A stretch of 64,000 nt of DNA, from positions 124,001 through 188,000 of the forward strand of contig JAGFNK010000015.1 of the NCBI GenBank assembly GCA_025769875.1, written 5' to 3'. The notes beneath the pieces were generated by a model. The model ran no database searches. It was given only the letters and a program-made list of their open reading frames with translations, and was not told the DNA's origin. Positions within the stretch are counted from its first letter, which is position 1; each line of letters begins with the position of its first letter. Both the position numbers and the translations under genes were made by a program. Shown in pieces: positions 31,784-45,029 of this stretch. Source of the stretch: Russula earlei. Lineage: Eukaryota > Basidiomycota > Agaricomycetes > Russulales > Russulaceae.

Positions 31784-32700
31784 TTTTTTTTTTTTTTTTT
31801 CCTGTCTGTGCGACGAACGTCTGCGTCATGGTACGCCCCGGTCCGAAAGCGCAGCCATTCAACTTGGTCGCCACCCAGCGCGAGGCATCACCACCTCCTC
31901 CTCGGAGGGAGCGGAGGGAGACCACGGCAAGGGGTGGCACGGGGGGGATGGACGATTGGTTTTTCGCCGTCGCGGCAATGCAACGAAAGAACCTTGGAGA
32001 GCGGGAGGGGTCACGAGTAAGATGACTCTTGAAGGCGATCGGAAGGCGATCGGCAGGCGGGCGGGCGGGCGGGCGGGCGGGCAGGGCAGTGGTGGTTCAC
32101 GAACGACCACAAATCGAATCCCAACGCCGGATGGGGTTGACCTGACCCCACCCGCATTCCCGTCCCGTCACCTCGGTCCCCGCGGTTCCCGGCGCGGGGG
32201 TAGCGGGGGTAGCGGGCGACGTAGAGCAACCTCGTGTAACTCGTCTTTGTGCTTGTCTCGCCACCAGCCGCCAGAGATCCGTCTGCACGTTTCGTTCTTT
32301 TGAATGGGATCCCCATGGTGGGCCGGAGACCCCCCCCCCCCCCTTGATGACTCGAGTCTCCGGCGTGGGTGTAGGACGCCGACTGGTGTGCTCTGCCTCA
32401 GTCAGCAAATTCAGCGCTGCGTACCCGTGCCCGAAACAAGGGACGGCGATGCCGCGTACACGTGTAATACAGAAACAGAGTAGCTAGACGTTAACGAGGA
32501 GTGGAAAATGGGGGTGATAATGGGCGCACGGAGAACGGTATACCGCCCAACACAAAAGGAAAGGAAAAAAAAAAACACATGGGAGGTGAAACACTCTATA
32601 AGGGCAGGTCAAACGAACGAGCATTGGAAGGAGGTCTCCCCCAGGCCCAATCATCGAGAACACACACACAAACAAAGGGCAAGAGGAGGGGAGAGCCCCG
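31784..32700. repeat. Homopolymer and microsatellite-rich intergenic DNA
   Basis: Contains a T tract (~31783-31800), a CGGG repeat (GGCGGGCGGGCGGGCGGGCG, ~32056-32086), a C tract (~32330-32343) and an A tract (~32568-32576). No gene is supported. The CGGG repeat meets the simple G-quadruplex pattern. Confidence 0.8.
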
Positions 32701-35510
32701 TCAGGCATAACGCTTTCGCTCCTCCCACCGATCTCCAGTACTTGCGTTCCCATTCGATGCCGCCGCCCCCGATATCGAGTGCGCACGCTTGCGTCCTATC
32801 ACTACACGGCCCTCTCCTTCCCCACCAGAGCTCGGATCGTCTTTCGAGGCGGGGGTAGTTGTCGCAGCTGCTGCCGCTGCCGTCGTCGTCGTGCCGTGGG
32901 GGATAACAAAATATCGACCGATCGCGCGTCGGACCGCGGAGTTCGCAGTACTTCCGATGCCGCCCTCGAGCATCACCGTCGGTGCGGGGGTGCGACCTAA
33001 CGCTGGCAAGGGCCTTTTGTGCTGTATGCCCGGACATGGTAAGCGAAAGACTCGGCACAGGAACAGGAGGAATGAAAAGGGGGTTTTTTTTTTGGGGGGG
33101 GGGGGAGGGGGGGCACAGCGTTGAGCGGAAGGCAGGAGTGCGAGAACGGTGTTGTTTGGAATGTGCCGGGAAGAGGTGAGGACGCACCGTCTCTAATTCC
33201 GGCTTTCCGCGCCAGCGTGCCAGCGCTTCGCAGAACCTGAGTGCTGCGCGCTCGACAGGTTCCGCGGGATATTGCCACGTGAGGTCCTCCAGATGCGTTG
33301 AGAGATCTGGCGTGCTTGCGGGGACGTCGAGGAACTGCATGCGGGGCGGAAGATCCCCATCGATCACGATCCCGAGGGCAAGGCAGGAAGCACAGATTGA
33401 AAGGACGGGATAAACGGGGGATAGACATGCATGAAAGACAGCGGTCACATACCCGAGCAAGCCGTTTCCCCATCTCGCGGGCATATTCAGCTACACTGCC
33501 ATCACTCTCTTTCCCTCCCTCTCCTCCATCGGTTTCGTTCCCGTTCTCGTTCACCACTTCTGCGCTGGCGTTTGCGCCCCGGCTGGGGAAGAGTACATCC
33601 ACGGCTTCGGTGAGGTCGGGCATACCGTCCGGCTCAGACTCGACATAAGTGTCATCCGGGGTAAGCTGCCGCAGTACAGAAGCCTCACGAATAGCAGCGG
33701 TACCGAGCCCGACGCCTAACAATACCTTTACCGGCATGACCCCCGTCCAGCCAGCGGTGAGGTACCCCTCGAGCGCTGCGCGGGTAAGTATGCCAGCCAG
33801 AAGAAAGTACCAGTGAGTTGTCGGGACAAGCGCTGCCCGGCTCGCCCTGGGGCCAAGTTCCTCCACGTTCACCTCCCGCCCCAGCTCTAGTGCGACGAGC
33901 GCGGAAAGCCGCACGAAGTGAGGGATGAGCTCCGTGAGCGGTGTGCTTCTTACACCCGTGCCCGTTCTGGAATCTGCGAGGTGCGTCTCACAAAGCGGTG
34001 GGATTCCCTGTCGGAGCAGCGTACCGCCAGGTCCCAGGGGCGCGAGCCCACTCCCAATACCCGCGCCTTCTGCAAAACCCGAGATGCGGCCGCCCTGCTG
34101 AACAAGTCCGCGCTCGCTCGCGTGACTTGGCCCTCGTGGGCGTGTGTGCCCGCCGCGGCCCGGGTTGACGCAAATCTCGCAGGTCGGTCGCAGGTGGCGG
34201 GAGCAGAGGGGAAGCAGGGGTGGCCTCGTAGTCCTCAACTCTACGCCACCTGTAAACATGTCGCGCACGCGCAAGCTTGGCTCGATGGCAAACGGCTGTC
34301 GCTGACAGGTCGGGTAGGTCAGATTCGATGGCTGGGTCTGTGAACCGATAGAAAAATGGGTGGGTGGGGGCGGGCCATCGAAGGAGAGTGGTGGACGGTG
34401 GTGAGGAAGAAGGTATGAGGGGGGCACGTACAGAGTACGGTGACGACATCGACGGTGCCGTGACGATTGCACTGGACACGGCCAGAAGAGGGACAAGAGA
34501 AGGCGGCAGCCATGAAAGGGACGCCGACGGCGGTGTCGATGGCGATGGCGATGACAAGGTTTGTGTCGTTGATCGAGAGCTCGATCTGCCTGAACTGGTA
34601 GAGCCGGACGAGGACAGGACAGATACTGCGGGCTGGAAGTGGAACGGGGCTTGGCGCGCAAACAAGGCATTGATAATCGCGGTCAAGGCAAATCTTAGCC
34701 GAACGCCGTTTGGGAGGACATGCTTCCCGGCTGGAGATGGCGCTTCCGGAGACTGTTGTGCGGCGATATCGGTGACAGATTTTGTCAACGAGGATTGCCA
34801 GACCGACGCCTGGTGGAGGAGAGAGAAGTGCTTACGGTAGGTTCGCCCTCGGGGAACGGAATGACCCGCGGTGGTTGGCCGCGCATACTGGCGATGACCT
34901 TTTCCAGTGACTCGGCGCGTTGCCTCAGCCTCCGTGCGTGGGGCAGATCCTGCCGCGGGATCCTTTTTCCCGTTTCCTTCTCTTCGTCGTCGTGGACATG
35001 ATCCGGCCCTCCGGAACGAGCGCAGAGGGCGTGACCGTCCACGTCGGCCAGTTCGCCATCGCTGGGTAACGCCTCGTCGTCAACTTGCCACTGTTCTGGT
35101 CGCTCGCGGCGCGCATAGTTCGGCGTTCCTGGCCCACCTGTGCGGTCAGTCATGGCAAGCTCGGCTCGGGCTTGGGCGAATCGAGTGCAAGCGTGCACCC
35201 AGAGGAGGTGATCGATGATGAGGGTCCTTGTGGACTTTTCGCGAGGGGGGATGGAATGCAGGTGATGCGCATGCTTGTGCGCGGGCGCGCGAAACGTCGA
35301 TTCGGAAGCGTTCGGGGGGTGTTGGACGTGAGAGGGTCGGGGTGGTTGTGAACCGCGTCGGGTGAGTGAATCCGCACCTGGCGTGAGATTGATGCCGCCA
35401 TTACCGCCGCGACTGCGACTGGAAGCGGCCGAGCGGTCAGTGTGATGGCCGTTCTGGAGCGGGGAGGTTGTTGCTGGTGGGGTGTATGGAGTGCGTGGGA
35501 AGGCGTCCAT
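32701..35510 (-). CDS. Uncharacterised protein, ~770 aa, with hydrophobic helices
   Basis: Not assigned to a named family. Inferred exons: 35510-34836, 34752-34432, 34301-33453, 33334-33188, 33021-32701, all phase-consistent. The N terminus is low-complexity (MDAFPRTPYTPPATTSP), then ARRLRQRAESLEKVIASMRG. Exon 2 has LPNGVRLRFALTAIINALFA and LPPSLVPLLAVSSAI. Exon 3 holds the best-looking block: CSRHLRPTCEICV, LIPHFVRLSALVALELGREV, then WYFLLAGILTRAALEGYLTA with GWTGVMPVKVLLGVGLG, which reads as one or two membrane-associated helices. Exon 4 is DLTWQYPAEPVERAALRFCE. The C terminus is Ala/Thr-rich. Exon 5's acceptor lies beyond a run of G/T homopolymers that sits in intron 4. I recall similar hypothetical proteins in mushroom genomes but no function. 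Confidence 0.7.
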
Positions 35511-38249
35511 GACGAAATGGAAATGACGAAGAAGGCAAGCAACCGGTCGGTCATGCACAAGAAGAGAACGTTGATTGAGATGGTAGAAAAGAAATCGATC
35601 GAAATGAAATACGTCGTTGAGGGTCGGACCGACCCTGAGCTGACCGCCGGGTGTTCTCGGACGGGACGTGAGTGAGGGGGGGCGTCTGTGCGGTGCGGCT
35701 AACTCTCCTGAGCGATGTGAAAAAGGAAACGGTGGGCAACGCCACGGCAATTGTTCGTATTCGACGTTGGCCCTCGAGAACGATCCAGTTCTTGCTTGTG
35801 AAGGACCGAGGACAACCCACGTTCGCCCGCTCGTCCGTCCGACTCGGACCCGCGGCCGCCTCGGCCACTCCACACCTCAGTGGGGGGGATGCCTACAATC
35901 ATCAGAGCACTTCAACAGGCTGGTTGTCGTTTGGATCTGTCGACATGTTGCTAACCGAGGCTGATCAAGGTAACCGAGGTAGGCCCTGACCGACCCATGC
36001 CCAGCGCCTACCGCAACATGCCCCCCTGGTTGTGCAATGCAACATACACAACGTGCCGTAGCATATCCTTACTTCCGACAAGCCCCCGCCCCGTCATGCA
36101 CAGACCGGGCACGGCCGTGCCATCGCCCCCCTTCGCTAACGTTTTCAGTGACGAACCCGTTATCGGTGGACGGCGTGGTTGTTTCTTTCACTTCACTGAA
36201 AACCCGCGAGAGGGCGTGAGATCTCTGCCATGTCGTGATACCCGAGTTCACACTTTATGTTTTTATTTTTTGTGTCATCGTAATGCGGTTTTCGGATCGG
36301 ACGAACGAGGTCGGCCGCGACGTTGTCTCGATAGATAATGCTCGTCCCTTGCACCCACTGTGATGAACGTGGCATTTCCGCCCGTTGGCATGCTCTGCTC
36401 CCCCAACCCTTGCGTTGCACAGCATTTTTTGTTTTTGAAAGCAAAAAATCACCGTCCGTCCCCCGCATCGGTGGTTTCCACCGAGGTTGCGCAACGGTTG
36501 CGCATGACCAGAGTGAGATGCACGCCGGCGGGCGGGCCAGTCAGTAGGCAGCAGCAGCAGCAGAGATCGAGATGTGCGTGCTGTGCAATTGGCATGGAAA
36601 ATCGTGAAGAATCCGACTCGGAGCCACCAACTCTCGGAGCCACCAACTCAAGAAGCTCCCACACACACGTGCGAGAGCAAGAATACAGCGAGTCTGCGAC
36701 CGGGTCGACTGATATTTTACAGCGCGTCTCGCCTTCATTTTTCATTTGCCAATCCATCTAGATTCCTCTCGGTAGATAGGATACCACACACCGTTCTCTG
36801 CGACGACTCGGACCTTCGTATCGGCCCTCAAGAGAGGCGGATTTGATACCGAGGAAGGACCGCTGGCAGCAATCAGCGATCGATTTTTGTGGTTTTGTGG
36901 GGATATCCCTTCCCTTCCTCGCACGGCGAAATCAGTTCCCCAGCGTCCTCGCGTGGCTTGTCCGAGTTTTGCTGGGCTGGCTGCGCGTGTTCCCGAGGTG
37001 AGAGGAAAGCTGTTTTCACTTTTTTTTTTTTTTCTTTTTCCCGGAGGGTTGGGAGCCGGGTCACAATTTGCTTGCTTGCCGCTGGCTCTTTCTATTCCCG
37101 GCGCTGGGCAAAAAAAAAACACGATCGCCCGCGCTCGGCCTTGGCTACGACGACTCTGATGATGAGTCTCTCACGCGACCCCACCGCGTCGACCCGACGA
37201 CGCCAAGGGACTCCACCACCACTCCTCCCGCTCGCATCGCGTACTTCTCCGCGCGGTCCGTGTACTCGCCAGCGGAACGTGCGAAAACAAGCGTACCGCT
37301 TTTCGTTCCCCGATCCGCTCGCTCGCCGCAGGAGCCCCCCCCCCCCGCCCCGCCAACCGCCAAACAGGCGCCGCGCCGCGTCGCTCGCGTGGGGTGCGGG
37401 GGGGTACGGTGCGCACAAGTTCGCGTCGGCGGCCAAGGACACACACGATTTTTGTGCGTGGCAGAGTCGTGGGAAGTCCCCCAACGCTCCATTGCCCAGC
37501 CAGCTGGCTGAACATAGACACGGGCCCCGGGGGAGACGAGGATGCGTCTCCTTCCGGTGACCCCCCCCCCCCCCCCCCCTCGTATCTACAATCGCGGGGC
37601 GGGTTCAGTTTGAGACCGGGCGGACGCCTCCACACCGTCGTCCTCGTCGCGCGACGGAGGTGGCTCCACAGGGGAGGAGCTCGAGCGATCGGCAGGCAAG
37701 CCATCGTCGCCTCGGCGAATCGCATATGGGCATCTTTAATTCCCGACATATGGGTCCGTTGCCAAGCCGTTGACGCGTTGGGGCGACGAGCCTCGCTGCT
37801 CGTAAATTGTCCGCAGTTCGGTTGTGGGGAGGTTGCTGGGGTGAACTTGTCAGTTTGTCTCATGTCAAACATCGCAATGGCGTCTCGATCTAAAGAGGGC
37901 GCCGTTAAGGGTGTCCGTGTTTTATTGATTGCTACATGAATGAATAAGAGAAAGAAAATAGAGCTGGACGATTTGAAGCGATTCAGCTAGACGGTGTTTC
38001 TTGCTTCGATGCGCTACTAGGAAAGGAAAGGTATGAAAAAAAGGGAAAAGGACCTTCTTGCGTGTCAAGCCATACTGTACAAGAGGAAGGGGCTTCAACA
38101 ATCGAACAAGTGAATCAAGAAAAAAAAAAACAATGCGACTAAAACTACACGGGGAACAGACAGAGACAGAACGAGAAGACAATCCTATCCGAAGAACCAA
38201 AATGCCGTGATCCGCTCGTAAAAAATAAGGCAGCGTTATGGGGAGTTGA
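35511..38249. other. 2.7-kb intergenic region, homopolymer-rich
   Basis: Sits between divergently placed ends: the promoter of the 32.7-35.5 kb gene on the left and the 3' end of the WD40 gene on the right. It contains T (about 37020), A (about 37111) and two C tracts (about 37338-37348 and 37561-37579), plus GC-rich ORFs without family motifs (for example 37171-37872, minus). I found no supportable gene. Confidence 0.45.
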
Positions 38250-40660
38250 TCATGCCCACACGGCCTCGGCCCACCACCGCTTCTCCCCACCGCGCACGCC
38301 CCACTCGACGATTCCAGCTGTACTCGCAACGTATAACCACGCACCGCGCGGATCGAAGCAAGTCCCCGCTAGATCGAGGTGCGGAAGCGTCGCCACCGTC
38401 CCACCCGCCTCTGCCGCCGTCTCGGTCCCGAGAACCTCGGATGCACCCGATTGCAGGGCGAGACGTCTTTGTCGTGGGGGTGGGGACGCAGCACGCGAAG
38501 GTGCGCGTGACGTGAGGCAGTCCGTCTCGACTTCTGCTTCCGCACCTTCGACTTCGTCCGCGTCAACGTCGACGTCCATTTCTGGGCCTGCGCTCGCTTC
38601 AGGATGAGAGCGCCGTCGGAGGAGCGTGGGGGCTGCAGTCGCCGATAAAGCAGTGGGCGTGGTCCCTGATCCGGTTGCAGGTACGGAAGGCGCACTGGGT
38701 AGCACGTCACGGATCTGGCGCACACGTACACGCAAGCGCCGTTCGCGCGAGCCGCCGGCGTGCTCAACCAGGGGCGCAGCATTGTATGAGTGGTGATAGT
38801 AGTGTCCATGTCCGTGTGGATGTGTGTGCAGATGAGGCACAGGGATGTGGGGCAAGCGCGGCGGTAATGGAGACACAGCGGGGTTCCAGGCATCGTCGCT
38901 TGCGGCGAGTGCGCGCACGTAAGATTGTGTTTGTTGGTTTGGTAGAGGCGAAGGGGGAGCCGAAGTTGAAGTCGAGTTCGGCCTTGGTGAGGAAGACTGT
39001 GGAGGGTCTGTGACGATTGCAGGGACCCGAATAATCTCCTCGTGTTCGAACGTGGTCGCATCGATGACATGCAATAGCGACGTATGCTGTAGATCGCACT
39101 CGCGCGTCAAATTTACGTCTTGGGGACCAATGAAGGCGTACCTCAGTAAACGTCATGATCTCCTTTCCGCCAACTCCCGAATTAAACTTGACGTTCCTTA
39201 CGCCCCAGCCAGGTGCCTTGTGTCCTGGCATTGTCCAGTCCCACGAATCCTCGTACAACCACCCGCTAGCGGTACCGGTTGCCCTGCTCCCGCTTCTCCC
39301 CATCCCACCGGGCCCGCCAGGAGGCGCACGACTCCGGTCAGTGGTAAATACCTTCATCGGCTTGCGAGAGCGTACATCCCACACCGCGACCATACCCTCC
39401 TGGGACGCGACAGCGAATTTCGAGCCAGACGGTGAGAACGCGGTGGAAAACGATGCAGGGAGCGCCCCGGCGCTGTGCAATGGATGCACGCTCGAGGGCG
39501 AGTCGAACGGTGGAAGGGTCAGCTGAGCGAGCGGGGTGAATGTGATGCGAGCGCCACCCGTCATGCCGTGCAAATAGACTTGGGGAGAGTCGCCGACGGA
39601 GAGGAGGGTACGACCGTCGGGGGAGATTGAGGCTATACAGGGTAGGGGCGTCACGAAGAGGATGGGTCAGGGGGGCCCAATGCCCGCAGTCATGGGTGGG
39701 GATTCAAGGAGATATGGCGCACAATGATTCACGGGCACCTCAAGCCGTAAGGTGCCTGCCTCACTAATGCGTTTGGGTGGACCATCGACACCCTTTGCGC
39801 CGCGCACGTTGACGTCGAAAAATTTGACGGTGCAGTCGTTATTGCTGACTGCGACGCGAGGTTCTGCGCTGCTCTCGTTTGAGCGTGTGAGGCTGAGGGA
39901 GGTGAGGAGGACAGAGTTGTTGATCGAGCCAGACAGGGCACCATCGTACTGCCACAGTCTTCTTGAGCCACGAGGTGCGGAATCGGAAGAGCCTCGTGGC
40001 GAACCACGGCGAGAGTGGATCGATAAGTGTAATTCGGCGTCCTGTCCGCCGGCAGCCAGGAGTCGCTCATCGGAATCTGGAATGTGAAGAGAGGCAATGG
40101 TGTTCGGAGCGTAGTTGAGGGTAACTAGGGACTTTTGAGCCTGGGAACGATCCGTCAGCGGTAGGAACTAGATGTTGCAAAGGTAGGTGAAGTTCGGGAG
40201 TACTGCGGACAAGGGCGAGGCCGAAGTCTGGGCTGGGGCCATAAGAAGGACACGGTGTATGGACACGGCGATCGCACATGTCGGAAGACCACATGCCGGC
40301 TTGAACAGCAGAACAATACGATCCCCGGTAAACAGAGGGATGCATACAATTCGTTTCGAAGGCATCCGTTTTCCGCTCACGGGTTAAGGGAGGAAGAGAA
40401 AGATAGGATATGCGAAAAGGGAGACTCACGGAGGATGGATCGGTAATGTCACGCTCCATGATGCTTTGGTCCTGTACATAGTTGACCACGCCACGCTCAT
40501 CGGGACATATGACGAGGTCTCTCAATTGGCTGGAAGAAAAAGGTGAGCGGAAGACGACAGGATGGCGATGAGATAGAAAGACGGACACATGACATATTGT
40601 AACGGGTTGGGGGACGATATGGGTGGGCTCTGGGGTGATGAGGGACTGAGAGCGGGTCAT
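38250..40660 (-). CDS. WD40-repeat protein with DUF2415-like C-terminal motif (~639 aa)
   Basis: Inferred exons: 40660-40587, 40529-40430, 40140-39723, 39632-39142, 39086-38250, all in frame. The intron at 40429-40141 is unusually long (289 nt). The N terminus reads QLRDLVICPDERGVVNYVQD, the next part NYAPNTIASLHIPDSDERLL with AAGGQDAELHL. WD-type strands follow: VAVSNNDCTVKFFDVNV, ISPDGRTLLSVGDSPQVYLH, FSPSGSKFAVASQEGMVAVW and DVRSRKPMKVF. Exon 5 begins HTSLLHVIDATTFEHEEIIR. A His-rich and Ser/Pro-rich insert comes before the end motif LDLAGTCFDPRGAWLYVAST with AGIVEWGV, which resembles the small DUF2415 domain of fungal WD proteins. Probably a beta-propeller scaffold; partners unknown. Confidence 0.8.
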
Positions 40661-40947
40661 GGATCAAGAAGAAGAGGGATTGGCAAGGGAGAGAGAAGAC
40701 CGGTCCGCCGTTGCCCACCATAAAATAAAAATATAAATAATCATTTCTAGAAGCACAGCACGGCCTTCAGTGGGTCATGCCCAGGCCAGGCACTCCAGCC
40801 CAGACCACAGCTCGTATTGACAATCTCAGTTGGCTGCTACTATCTACTACTTCAAACTTGTGTATGCATCGTCAGACGTGGGCCGTGCGTTCGTGCGTTC
40901 GTGAGTAAATGTTCAATGAAAGTAATAAAAACGTCCGCCTCTGGATC

Positions 40948-42691
40948 TCACGCCCTCCGCGTCATACGCCCACCAGCCGATCCGCCATCACCCTTTACAT
41001 CCACAGCCTTGCTGCTCACAGCAGACGATCCTGATCGGCTACTAAACGTCATCGACACCCGTTTCGCCTTACCTCCCGCAGAAGCGTTTGACAGGGCGAT
41101 ACCAGATGTGCCCATACGCGACGTTGGCGGGCGCAGGCCTGACGGACGCAAGCCAGAAACGCCTCCCACGGTCACCTTGGAGGACGGGGCCGGGGCCGCT
41201 GTCTGCTTGCTTCGCTGAGACTGCGTGCGCAAGAATGCCGAAAGTGTAGGGCCGTTATTCGGAGGGGCCTTTTTTGCGGGCGCGGGTGGGCGTTGCACCC
41301 CAACAAGTGCCATGCCGGGTGGCACGGGCGCAGAATGGGCAGCCACATGGGACATCACGTCTCCCGTAGATTTCCGGGCTGGGAAAGGCGCCGCAACGCG
41401 TGCTCGTGCCACATCCGCCTTCGCTTTTTTTCCAATTGGCAATGAGGCCGCTGTGGGCACAGGAAGTGTAGAAATTGATTCGCGCCCATTTCGCCTCCGT
41501 AGGAGCGCCGAAGGCGCGTTGGAAGTGATGGGCCCAGGGACTTTGGGACGGATCAACTGACGCATAGGCGCCTGTGGGGCTACGGGGGAATGATCTAAGG
41601 AAGGGACACATCAAACATGAGAAATAATTTGACGAACTGGGAACGTTGCGTCTGTTGAACTGTGCCGGTGGCGTCGAGATGGCACCTGAATCCCCATCGT
41701 TGTCTTGCAGATAGCCGTCATCCATGAGGTTCATGTCACGCAACCGCTCCTCCAACAAATCCATCATTTCTGTCCCACTACCGCCCTTGGCGTCTGCGCT
41801 CGGCGTTACAGGGCTCTCTCCCTGGTACCCTTTCTCGATTACCTTCATCGTAGCAGGCGCCGCCATGTCCATGTCGACGTCGCCCAACGAGTCATTCTCG
41901 GGGAACGAGATTTTGTCCTTCAGCAGATCAAACGACGATTCGCCAAAATGCACACTCAGAGACTCTTGAAGGTCCACGGACGTTCGCCGGGGTCTGGCAT
42001 CGGGGGACGCACTGAGCATTGCGCCGGGACGGGGTAGTCGCCGCACGGGTGACGGTGTCGATGGTTCCGCGGGGATGAGCGCGATCCGTGGGGCAGAAGG
42101 CGTGGACGGTGGCGACTGCGATGGCGATGGTGACGTAGTGCCATTGATAGCATTGATGACGGACGCGAGGGGAGACGAAGACGGCGCAGGAGTAGGGCGT
42201 GCGAGCTTGAACGGAGAGGGAGAGCCGAATGGTGATGACGAACACCCCACGGCAGGCAACGTTTTCTTCGCGGCTGTGGGGCTACTCCTGCCATCTCCGA
42301 GCGCGATGTCTGCGAGAGGACGCCGCTGAGTCGAGTCCCGCCGCGCGTCTTCTCTGCTGCCGCTGGTAGAGACCGGTTCGTGATTGACGACAAACACGTG
42401 TTCGTTTTGCCCCTCTTCGTCAGAGTCCGAGTGGTCGTCCGAGGTGCTCGCGTCGCCAAGGTCAATCAGACGGCCTTTTGGCAGCGGCCTTGGCAGCTGT
42501 GTCTTGGACCGCGTGTAAATGCGGTTGAAAAACTTGGTGAGCGTGATGGTGCTGTCACCAACGGGGGCCGCATTTTCCTTGTCAGAGCCTAAATCCGGTG
42601 AAGGGACGTCACGACAAGGGGGGGGCGTCTTTGAGTCTCCTGAGAATAGCGGATCAAAGAGGGTGAGGAGGCTCTCCCGTGGGCGATTCAT
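40948..42691 (-). CDS. Disordered Ser/Pro-rich protein, ~566 aa
   Basis: Two exons (42691-41638 and 41594-40948) joined by a 43-nt intron. The start MNRPRESLLTLFDPLFSG is chosen as the first Met after which the sequence looks conserved; an in-frame Met lies 25 codons upstream. The N-terminal segment has ENAAP and LTKFFNRIYTR with an acidic SDDHSDSDEEG patch. The middle is full of SP/TP dipeptides, possible kinase sites. A short ordered stretch reads MMDLLEERLRDMNLMDDGY. The C terminus is basic (RRRNGRESISTLPVPTA, MTRRA end). No domain recognised. The KEN-containing string near the N terminus (GSDKENAAP) could be an APC/C degron, but that is speculative. Confidence 0.65.
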
Positions 42692-45029
42692 TGCGGTTAC
42701 AGTTAGTACGAGCAGAGGGAATGTGCGTGGTGCGTGGTTCGTTCGAGTCCGTTGGCACGTCATCACAGGCTATCACGTGATCGTGGCGCCTTCCTGTCTT
42801 CGCCGTGTAACTCATCATCTGGAAGGAGACGAAGGGCGTGCACAGAGGGGGCTATACTGGACTTCCTGGTAGCGATGACAACTACGGCGAGCGGATTGAG
42901 GACCTCGAAGGCGAGGAGGAAGGGCATGGTCGCGCGATTGTGGCAGACATGAACGAGGAACACGTAAGGTCTGCTTCTGGATTATCCCTCTCGTTGTTCA
43001 TCGTCTCTGTGCATAGGAGCAGCACGACTTTGGTGAGGTGGTGATCCACCAGGTGATTCACACAATTGAGTTCTGCCTTGGCTGCATCTCGCATACGGTA
43101 TCGTATATCTGCGCCTTTGGGCGCTCTCGCTTGCGCACGCTCAGTTATCTACGGTGCTGTGGGATATGACGCTCGGGTCTGTATTGGGACTCGAACAAGT
43201 ATAGATACTACGGTAGCTGTATCGGAATTTGTATCTAGTGAGGAACTGCGGCACTTGCCCTGACATGATGAGCCAATGTACTGGGCTATCATTTTCATAC
43301 TGCAGCCCACTGGCAATGTCCAATGTACTGGCCGAGCTGGGCCAGCTGATGCGGACTGTGGTTCTGCATCCTAACCCCAAAAGGCTATCCGTTATGGATG
43401 GCCCGCCCGATAATGATACATAGTACCTAGCGAATAATGACTGGCCCTTCAAACATGGAGACTGGAGTTTCAAGACTCCTCCGAGGAACGTGCATCCCCC
43501 CTCAGGCCTTTTTTTTTACACTCTCCTTCCGGTCATCTCTGGAAACCTTGAGGCCGTGCCACGTATGCTCTTGGGCGGTGCCAGTGCGTCGGGGAGGTGA
43601 TGACATGGACTTGTGTCCTTTCTGTCTGGTTTTCTCGTCGCGACGGCGTGCTGAATGTCTGGCACTCACCTCATGTCTATTCTATGGTCCCCTCCCTTTC
43701 ATCAAAAGGGTTTGACAACGTTCTAGATTCTCTTCGGATTGTATTGCCGTCCTAGAACAGGTCAAGGTCATCGATGCCACACTAGGCGGCCATCACATCT
43801 TACCTCAAGGATCATGGGTCGTGAACCATGACCTCTTCCCACTCGTTCCACGCTTGACAGCGGTATTCGGTTAATGATCTCACGTCGTGTACTCTCCCAC
43901 CATGACCCCTCTCGTTTGTGTGGCACAAGGTACTACAGTAGATCTGGCCCTTAAATCGAGATGACAATCGGCCGGGGAGTCCAACAACTCGGCCGCACCT
44001 ATTAATCATCATCTTCAATAGGGAAATGGTAACTCAGATGGAATCAGAGTGACCGGTGTTCTGCGCTCGTTTTATCCCCGGCAGAAACGATCGAGGCATT
44101 ATTTGGCCCTGCGACTCTTAAAGCACGGTCACTAAAGCACGGTCATGATCCTCAATGTTAGTATCCATGATGTACAATCCACCATTCGGCAATTGTAACT
44201 CGTACAAAAAAGTGACGGGAACCGTTGAAATGGGCGGGAGATCGCGATGCTGGTGGCAGAGGGAGTTCAGAGTGGGGATCCTAGGAATGCTGACAGGGGA
44301 GCGACGAGACTGATCACACAGGCGGGCTCATGACGAGTCCAGGAGTGGGAAGCGAAAGGTGAAGCAAGGTTAATTGAGCTAGAAATTTGACATGGCAAGG
44401 TCGGCTCAATACCCTCACATGGGTTCCATACGAGGGATGGGGTATTCAGTCACCGCATGCGGCGCTAGTGGCGTGGAATTCCATGATAGATCCTTGGCCA
44501 AATCCATAACACGCAGAGGAGGTGGAATAATTTGGAGGCTTCGCCTTGGCTGTTCAGTTCATCTGCGATATGTGGGCTATCCCCTGAGTCGTGGAGTGGA
44601 AGCGTGGCACGGCCCAGAGAAAGAGCAACGTTTGTTTCTGGCAGCATTCAGGCTGATCATAATGCAATCACATTCAATGTCCCAAGTGCCGGGCGATATA
44701 GACACTGGAGTGAGGAAAGAGGGGGGGGGAGTGGCTGACGAGGGAAGAGGTTGGAATCGACAAAAAAAAAGACTGAGTCCTTGGGTTGGGATGAGGGGCA
44801 GAACACGTTTGTCCCTGTGACTCTTTGGCCGACGTCCAGTCTTCCGGCTTGGAAACGACCCAGCCATTTGGCGTCGAGGCGGTGGTATAAAAAGTCGATC
44901 TCTTTGGGTCTCCTGCATCATCAAAACACACATATACATTCGAACCTTGGTAACGAGTCCGGCGAGCCAACTTCCTCTCACTCGTGCAGTGCCCCCTTCA
45001 ACATATCATCCTGTGCTTGACGGCATCCA
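42692..45029. other. 2.3-kb intergenic region
   Basis: Upstream of the disordered-protein gene and of the small gene at 45 kb. ORFs such as 42838-43044 (GLPGSDDNYGERIEDLEGEE) look vaguely protein-like but have no partner exons I can join. A 14-bp direct repeat (AAAGCACGGTCA-like) occurs at about 44119-44144. No RNA gene seen. Confidence 0.4.
44885..44894 (+). promoter_or_regulatory. TATA box of the 45.0-kb gene
   Basis: GTATAAAAAG lies about 140 bp before the ATG at 45030, followed by a CATCATCAAAACACACATA stretch typical of a fungal transcription start region. Confidence 0.55.

Noticed and set aside
34364..34840. Long plus-strand ORF opposite the 32.7-35.5 kb gene
   Set aside because: Mirror of a GC-rich, spliced minus-strand gene. 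No family motif.
37171..37872. 234-codon minus ORF
   Set aside because: Arg/Gly/Pro-rich composition over homopolymers, with no motif or splice support.
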